This document shows positions 16,201 through 25,200 of a stretch of DNA of 64,000 nt, one piece after another (position 1 is the stretch's first letter; the number at the start of each line of letters is the position of its first letter). Source of the stretch: Rhodococcus sp. P1Y (lineage in GTDB: Bacteria; Actinomycetota; Actinomycetes; Mycobacteriales; Mycobacteriaceae). Below the pieces are notes generated by a model that was not told the DNA's origin, searched no databases, and was given only the letters and a program-made list of their open reading frames with translations. The stretch spans positions 806,001 to 870,000 of the forward strand of contig NZ_CP032762.1 of NCBI RefSeq assembly GCF_003641205.1, in the 5' to 3' direction. Both the position numbers and the translations under genes were made by a program.

Positions 16201-19200
16201 ACGAACATGCCCACGACGTCGTCCAGAGCGCCCGCACCGCGCCCGGACACCGTTGTGCCGACAGCGATGTCGGTGGTTCCGGACAACCGAGCCAGTAGGA
16301 CCGCGTACGCGGCGTTCATCACCATGAAGACCGAAGCGCTGCTCCGGTGTGCGAGCGACCGGGCAGCGGACAGCACGGCAGGCGGGATCTCGAATTCGAC
16401 CTGGGCACCGCGCTGCGACGCAACCGCCTGTCGTGGCCGGTCCGTGGGAAGTTCGAGGACGTCGGGGAGGCCGTCCAACGTCCGGCGCCAGAAGTCGAGC
16501 TGGGTCGACAGGACGGAGGCGCGATCGTCGACGGATCCGAGTACGTTCGCCTGCCACAGGGCGTAGTCGGCGTACTGGACTTCCAAGGGTTCCCAGGGTG
16601 CGGGCCCTCCGTGCAGACGCGCGGCATACGCGGAGATGACGTCGCGGGCGAGCGGTCCCATCGAGATGCCGTCCGCCGAGATGTGGTGGACGACGAGCAC
16701 CAGTACGTACTCGTCCGGCGACGTTCGAAAAAGACTGCCGCGCAGCGGTACCGACGACGTGACGTCGAAGCCTCGGTTCAATACGGCGGCGGCCTCGGCG
16801 AGCACCGAATGTTCCGCGATGTCCTGCGGAGTCAAGTCGAGGGCGACGTCGTCGGCCGCCAGGATGACTTGGTGCGGGTCCTCGGCGACGGGGTAGACGG
16901 TGCGCAGGGTCTCGTGCCGGTCCAGGACGTCGCGCACGGCGTCGGCCAACGCCCCGGCGTCGAGAGTTCCCGTCAGCCGAACTGCGAATGCGATGTTGTA
17001 GGCCGCCGAGGTCGGCTCGGCCTGATTGAGCAACCACATCCTGCGCTGAGCCGCCGACAGCGGAATCCTCTCCGGACGTGGCCCTGCGTGGAGAGTGGGA
17101 AGAGAGGACGACTCCGAGCTCTCGACGACAGCGGCGAACTGCCCGACCGTCGGCGCCTCGAACAATGCTCGTACCGGCAGGGCCGTTCGTGCTTGTTCGT
17201 TGACTCTCGCGACCACCCGAGTGGCGACGAGCGAGTTACCGCCCAGATCGAAGAAATGATCTTCGACGCCGACGCGCTCGGCCGCAAGGACGGCAGCGAA
17301 GACGTCGGCAACGATGGTCTCGGTGTTCGTGCGTGGTGCTACGTACTCACGCGTCGTGAAGACCGGATCCGGCAACGCTCGCCGGTCGATCTTGTTCGAC
17401 CCTGTCAACGGCACCGTGTCGATCACGGTGACGGCCTGCGGCACCATGTGCACCGGCAACGAGGCCCGAGCATGGTCGACCAACTCCGCGCGCTCGATAT
17501 GGCGCGCAAGCACCACATAGGCGACGACGCTTCCGCCACGTATGTCCGCTACCGCCTGTTCGACGGCGTCGTGGCGCAGGAGAACTGCCTCGATCTCACC
17601 CAGTTCCACGCGGAACCCGCGGATCTTGACCTGGCCGTCGGCGCGACCGTGGAACTCGAACGCGTCGCCGACGATTCGGACTCGATCACCCGTGCGGTAG
17701 AGACGACCCCCGGCACGACTGAATGGATCGGCGACGAACGCTCCCGAGGTCTTGCCGGGATTGTGCTGGTATCCGCGTGCGAGCGCGTCGCCTCCGAGGT
17801 AGAGCTCTCCGGTGACGCCCGTCGGAACCGGATGAAGCCTGTCGTCCAGGACGTACGCGGCGACGCCGCGGGTGGGTCCACCGATGAGGACCGGTCCTGC
17901 ACCGGACATCGGGCCTGCCAGTGTCGTGACGATGGTGGCCTCGGTCGGTCCGTATCCGTTGAACAGTGCGACACGAGAAGCCCACTTCTGCACCAAGTCC
18001 TGTCCGCTGGCCTCACCAGCGACGATGAGGAGGCGGAGGTCGGGCACCGAATCGGGATCGATGGTCGCGGCCGCGGCGGGCGTGAGGAACGCGTGGGTGA
18101 CGCCCTCGAGCGCCGTCACCAGTTCGGCGCCGCCGTAGATGTCCGGGGGCGCGATGTGCATCGCCGCGCCGGCTCCGACGGTGATCAACAGCTCCATCAC
18201 CGATGAATCGAAACTGGTGGATGCGAAATGCAGTGTCCGACTGTCCGTGTCGAGCCGAAGACGTTCGACGAATTCGGTGGAAAGATCGGCCAGTCCGGTG
18301 TGGGTGACGGTGACGCCCTTGGGCAATCCGGTAGAACCAGACGTGTAGATGACGTAGGCCGCGTGATGTGGCAGGAGGTCTGACATGCGGTCGCGGTCCG
18401 TGATGGGTACGGGCGACCCGAGCGTCGGGTCGAGTTCGTCGGGGTGAATCCAGTCGAGAGCGCCGAGTCGGACAGTATCGGTGATTCCGATGCTTGCACC
18501 GGAGTCGTTCAGCGTGTGCAGAATTCGGTCGGCTGGATACTTCGGGTCGATCGGTACGAACGCCGCACCGGTCTTGGCCACCGCCCACAGCATTGTCACG
18601 GCAGTGATGCTGCGAGGCAACACGATAGCGACGAAGGTCTCGGGACCGGCGCCGCGGGCGATCAACTGCCGCGCGATGCGAGTGGATGCGTCGTCCAGCT
18701 CGGGGTACCCGACGGTCGTCTCACCGAACTTGAGTGCCGGCCCGCCGCCCGACAGAACGACACCCGAGGACAGGGCGTCGGGAAGGGTCAGGGGGCGTTG
18801 CGCCGGCGTTCCGTGTAGAACACTCGGGTCGGCGAGCGCGATGTCACCGACGACGACCTCGGTGTCGTTCGTGACTTCCTCGAGAATCGAGACGTACAGC
18901 CGGGCAAAACGTTCGACCGTGCCTCGATCGAACAGATCTGTTGCGTACGTGAATGTTCCGCTCAGATCGTCCGATTCGACGGTGATTTGCAGATCGAATT
19001 TGGCGACTGCGGCGACCGGCGCGAGAGGTTCGACGGTCAGTCCCGGCAGTTCGATCGTCGGGGTCGGCTCGTCGAGCGCGAGCATCACCTGAAACAACGG
19101 GTGGTGCGCAGTCGAGCGCGTGGGCGTGAGTTCCTCGACCACACGATCGAACGGAAGGTCGGAGTTGGCGTACGCCGCGAGGTCGCGGTCACGGACGTGG

Positions 19201-22200
19201 GAGAGCAGCTCGGTGAACGTCGCCGCCGGATCGACGGACGTTCGAAGCGCAAGGGTTCCCACGAACATTCCGACGAGGTCGTCGAGAGCACGGTCTCCTC
19301 GTCCTGCGACGGGGGTGCCGACAGTGATGTCCTGCTCCCCGGAGATCCGCGCGAGAAGCACTGCGAGGACGGCGTGCAGGATCATGAAGTTCGTTGTGCT
19401 GCTGCGGGTAGCCACCTCACCGACCGCTCGGCGGACAGGCTCGGGAACCGAGAAGGCAACCGATTCACCGCGGTACGACGCCATGGCCGGGTGACGTCGA
19501 TCGGTCGGCAGCGGTAGGAGATCGGGCGCACCCGCCAGTTCGTGCGTCCAGAACGCGAGTTGTTTCGATGCGACGGACTCGGGATCGGTGTCGGACCCGA
19601 GAGCAGTTGCCTTCCACAGTGAATAGTCGACGTACTGCACGTCGAGTGGGGTCCAGGAGGGTGTGTCGCCTGCCGCCCGAGCGACGTAGGCGATCATGAC
19701 GTCGCGAGCCAATGGCCGCATGGACCATCCGTCGGCCGCGATGTGGTGCGTGACGACGAGCAGCACGTGCTGATCGGGAGCGACTCGGAAGATCGATGCA
19801 CGGACGGGCGGTGCCGCTGTGATGTCGAAGCCGCGCGCTGCGATTCCGACGAGCGCGCCGGTGAGTGTGGCGTCGGTCGTGTCGGTGACGGTGACGTCGA
19901 GGAACTCGGAACTGGCCACCACCTGACGAGGTCCGTCCGGTGAATCCGGGTAGACGGTCCGCAGGGCCTCGTGACGGTCGACGACGTCGAATACTGCTTC
20001 GACCAGGGCATCGATGTCCAGCGTTCCGGTCAACCGAACGGCACCGGCGATGTTGTACGCACCGGACGACGGGTCGAACCGGTTGAGCAGCCACATCCGA
20101 TGCTGGTTGGGAGCCAACGGGATCGACGCCGGGCGATCTGCGCGCACCAGTGCCGGCCCGGAGGTTCCGGCAGTGATGCGTCTACTCAGACCGCGAACCG
20201 TCGGCTCCTCGAACAGATCTCGCACGCTCAGGTTGCCGCCGAGCTCCGCGTTGATTCGAGCTGTGACCTGAGTTGCGGTCAGCGAGTTCCCACCCAGCTC
20301 GAACCAACTGGTGGTGGCACCGACCTGTTCGATCCCCAGAACGTCGGCGAAGATATGTGCGACAACTACCTCCCTGTCCCCCGCAGGCGGTTCGCTCGGA
20401 GCGAGCGACTCGGCGGGCTCGGGAAGTGCGCCGCGGTCGAGCTTTCCGGTGCGGCCGAGGGGAAGCCGCGGCAAGGACACATATGTCGACGGGACCATGA
20501 ATGCGGGGAGCTCGGACTCGGCATGAGCCCGGACGGTCTCGGTGTCCGCGGTTCCGCACACGTACGCGACGAGGCGCTCGTTGGTACCGGCTCCTCGCAC
20601 GGTCACCACTGCGTTGCTCACGCCGGGAGCCCGCAGCAGCGAAGCCTCGATCTCACCGAGCTCCAGACGCTGGCCACGCAGCTTCACCTGGAAGTCGTTG
20701 CGGCCCTTGTACTCCAATTCGCCATCGAGGGTCCATGACGCCAGGTCGCCGGTCCGGTACAGGCGCCCACCGTCGCCGAAGGGGTCGGCAACGAAGCGGT
20801 CGGACGTGAGGGCCGCTCTGCCCATGTATCCACGCGCGAGTTGCACACCGGAGAGATAGAGTTCGCCGATCGCACCGATGGGGACGGTCCGCAGCGCACC
20901 GTCGAGCACCCGTACTCCGGTATTCCACACCGGCACGCCGATCGGCACCGGACCGGTGTTCGACGTCTCGGTGCGGTGATAGGTGACGTCGACCGCTGCC
21001 TCCGTCGGACCGTACAGGTTGTGCAGTGACGCGCTCAGCGCGGAATGTGTCTTCTCGACGGTCCTGCGCGTGAGGGCCTCGCCGCTGGCGAAGATATGGC
21101 GCAGCGTCGAGCAGTTCTCGATGTCAGCGTGTTCGAGGAACAGATCCAACATCGACGGAACGAAATGCGCTGTCGTGATCCGCTCGTCCCGGATGAGAGA
21201 AGACAGGTACTTCGGATCGCGATGCCCCTCGGGTTCGGCGATCACCGTTCGGGCGCCGGTCAGGTGCGGCCAGAACAATTCCCAGACCGAGACGTCGAAT
21301 GTCGTCGGAGTCTTGTGCAGAACCACGTCCGATCGGTCGATCGAGTAGGTGTCCTGCATCCACAGCAACCTGTTCACGATCGACGCGTGCGAGACCGCGA
21401 CACCCTTGGGGCGCCCGGTCGAACCGGAGGTGAAGAGCACGTACGCGGTGTTGTCGGGACGCACGACTCCGAGACGCTCGGCTGCCGAGATCGGACCCGT
21501 GCGGAACCCGGACAGGTCGAGCGTGCGCGGGTCGATGACCGGGACGCCGCACTCGGTATCCGCCCCGAGGACAAGGGCGGGCGATGCGGTGTCGATCATG
21601 TGGGCAATACGCGCCGCGGGCAGGGAAGCGTCGAGCGGTAGGTACGCGGCACCGGCATGAATCACGGCGTGAATCGCAACGAGTTGGTCGATCGACCGCG
21701 GAAGCGAGACGGCAACAACAGATTCCGGACCGACGCCGCGAGAGATCAGGTATCGCGCCAAGCACTGCACTCGGGCTGCGAAGTTGTCGTAGGTCAACGA
21801 GCGGCCGTCGAACACGACGCACGTGTAGCCTCCGTGGACGAGCGACGATGCCCTGAGCAGATCGACGAGTGTGTCCGATCCGCAGTCGACGGATGTTGCG
21901 ATCCAGTCTTCGGTCACTGCTTGCCGCTCCAGCTCACCCAGTGTGTCGATGTCGACGACACGTCCATCGGGTCGAGCGGCCATGGAGTGGAGTATTCGCT
22001 GCAGACGTTCGGCGAACGTGGCGACGTGGTTCGCCGCGAACGTCTCCGGTGAATAACGAAGTGTCATGGTCGGTGTCGGCTTCAGCACCGTCACCAGCGT
22101 CAGCGGATAGTGCGTGGAATCGGCGACCTCGATGCCGCGGACCCGCATGCCTGCGATGTCGGTATCGGAATCGAGTGCACTGTGATCGATGGGGTAGGAC

Positions 22201-25200
22201 TCGAACACCACCAAAGTGTCGAAACCCGCCCCTGGTCCCGCCGCGGCGTGAATCTCGGCGAGACCGACGTGGTGCGCGTCGAGCAACTCCACCTGTTCCT
22301 GCTGAATCCTCTGGGCCAACTCTGTGACGGTGTCGCGCAAACCGATTCGAGCACGCAGGGGAAGAGTGTTGATGAACAATCCGAGCATCTCGGTGGATCC
22401 GGGCAGCTCGCCCGGGCGCCCGGACACGGTGGCGCCGAACACGACATCCGAGCGCGTGAGAACGGTCGACAGCAACAGCGACCAGGCGGTTTGGACGACG
22501 GTGTTGACGGTGACACCTGCCGCGGCAGCGAAGGATTCGAGCGCTGCGGCGTCGACGCGCACGGCGACATCGAGCGGCGGGGACGACTCGACCGTACGAG
22601 CGGGCGCAAGCAGGGTCGGTTCCACCGCGCCCGACAGGTGCGAGGTCCACTTCGCGATAGCACTGTCGTCGCGAGCGGCCAACCACGCCAGGTAATCACG
22701 GTAGGGGCGCGCAGGTACGGAGATCTCCGTGTCCGCCGCGTACAACACCAGGAATTCCTTGATCAGAATCGGCATGGACCAGCCGTCGAACAGGATGTGG
22801 TGATTGGTGATCTCGAGTCTCGTCCGGTCGGCCTCGTGTACGAGTGCAAAACGGATCAGCGGCGGCGTCTGCATGTCGAAACGCGCGTCCTCGCTGTTCT
22901 CGCCGAAATCACCGGAGATTTCGCGCCACGGCACGATGACGCTGCTCTGCACGACCTGAACTGGAAGGCCGCGGGAGTCGTGGGTGAACGCAACGCGGAG
23001 GTTGTCGTGCCGATCCAGAAGTCTTTGGGCAGCACGTCGCAGGCGGTCTGCATCGATATCGCCGTCCAGATCGAACACGATCCGGGCGGTGTACGGGTCG
23101 ACGCCGCCGCGAGTCAGGTCGGCGTGGAACAGAAGTCCGCGTTGAAGAGGGGTCAGCGGCCACACGTCGTCGATCGACCGATAGGTCTTCTGCCACACGT
23201 CGAGCCTGGCTTGGTCGACGGTGACGAGCGGCACGTCGGACGGGGTGAGAGCGCCTGCGGCGTCGGACTTTCCGTGCTGGGCAAGCTCGGAGATCGCGTC
23301 CGCGAGGTGGCCGGCGAGCACGCGAACGTCACTGTCTTCGAGCACACCCGTCGGGAACGTGATGCGTGTGGACAGCACCCCGTCCTTGACTGCGGCGTTG
23401 ATGTCGAGCACGGATTCGGTTCGGAGTTTGCTCCCGCTCCCCGCATCGGCGCTGACGGACAGGTCGGGTGTCCATGGCCCACCCTGCATCTCAGCCGGAA
23501 GTGTCGCCGTGACCTTGCCGAGGTAGTTGAAGCTGATTTGCGGGTTCGGTGCGTCGGCCAATTCGCCTCGCATGCGCGCAATTCCGTATCCGAGGGCAGG
23601 AGACGGCACGCCGCGAAGCTGTTCTTTCACCGCCGTCACAGCGGCCCGCGGATCGGCCCCGCGGGCCACTGTCAGGCGTACGGGATGCGTCGTGGTGAAC
23701 CACCCCACGGTACGGGTGAGGTCGGCGCCTTCGATCGCGTCGAAGTCACGCCCGTGGCCTTCGATCGACACGAGATGGGACGTATCGGTGCGCCAACGGC
23801 TCAGTGCCACAGCAAGAGCGGTCAGGAGCGCATCCTCCGGGCCCATGCGGTACTTGTTGGGGAGTCGCTCGAGCAGTGCTTCGGTGTCCTCGGCGCCGAC
23901 CTCGAGTTCCACCTGCCGCGTCGTCGCACCGGTGTCACGCGAATCGAGTGACCGGGCGCCCAGGTCGGCTGCGCCGTCACCCAGGACTGCACGCCAGGCG
24001 TCGGCATTGTCGACGACGAGGTCGTGCACCGCGGAAGCCCAGCGCCGCACGGATGTCTCCACCGGCGCGATGGGCGCGCCCGCGTACGCAGTCGCCAGGT
24101 CGGGAAGAAGGATTCGCCAGGAAACACCGTCGATCACGAGGTGGTGGGCCACCAGCACTAGCCGCGCACGATCGGAGGACTGCACGTGAACGACCTGCAG
24201 CATCACACCCTCGCGTGGCCGTAGTCGAGCACCTGCGCGTCGGACGACGTCGTCCAGATCGTCCGTCGATTCCTCGGTGATCAGCGTGCTGGCATCCACG
24301 GATCCCGCGGGCCCGACTGCGAGCGTGTTCGGAGCGAGGGTCGAGCGCAGGACGTCGTGATGATCGAGCAGGGTAGCAACGGCGCCCGCGAGCGTATCGA
24401 GAGCGAGGTCGTCGGGAGCCACCAACGTGAGTGCTTGGAAGAACGAATCGATGTCCGACGGACTCTCTGCCCTGCTCAGGACGGTGTGGGCGATGGGGAG
24501 CAACGGCATCTCCCCGACCCCGCCGCCCGGCAGCTCCTCGAGGACGATGCGCTCACCGCCGCCGACGGCGACCTCGGCGAGTCCCGCGACGGTTCGACGC
24601 TCGAACACGTCCCTCGGCGTGAACACGATTCCCGACGCCTTGGCCCGCGACACCAGTTGGATGGCCACGATGCTGTCTCCACCGAGGGCGAAGAACGAGT
24701 CGTCGACACCGACGGATTCACGGCCCAGAACCTCGGCCATGGCGTCGGCGATCTCCTGCTGAACCCGGCTGCTCGCTTCGCGGAAGGGTACGACGTCGGT
24801 GTGGGCGATCGGGTCGGGCAAGGCGGACCGGTCGACCTTCCCCGACGGGGTCAACGGAATCTCGTCGAGCTCGACGAGATGAGCTGGAATCATCTGCGAC
24901 GGAAGGAAATCGGAGGCGAGCGCGACGAGCGACGAGCGGTCGAACTCGTGCCCGTCCTTGATCTTCACGTACGAAACCAGGGCGGATCGGTCCCCCCTGT
25001 GGACCAGGGTCGAGAGCACGAAATCGACCGACTGATGCCACGAGAGAACGGCGTCGACCTCGCCCAATTCGATTCGCAGACCGTGTAGTTGCACCTGAAA
25101 ATCACTGCGTCCGACGAACTCGAGTGCGGTGCCGTGTGTGCCCACGCGCCAGCGGACTATGTCGCCGGTGCGGTACAGGCGCGTACCGCTGCCGTAGGGA

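Noticed and set aside
16347..18206. Long plus-strand open frame (619 codons) opposite the NRPS
   Set aside because: It is antisense to continuous A-T-C domain coding sequence and shows no domain; long antisense frames are expected in GC-rich DNA.
22110..23951. Long plus-strand open frame (613 codons) opposite the NRPS
   Set aside because: Antisense to the C2 and epimerisation domains, with low-complexity composition and no recognisable motif.
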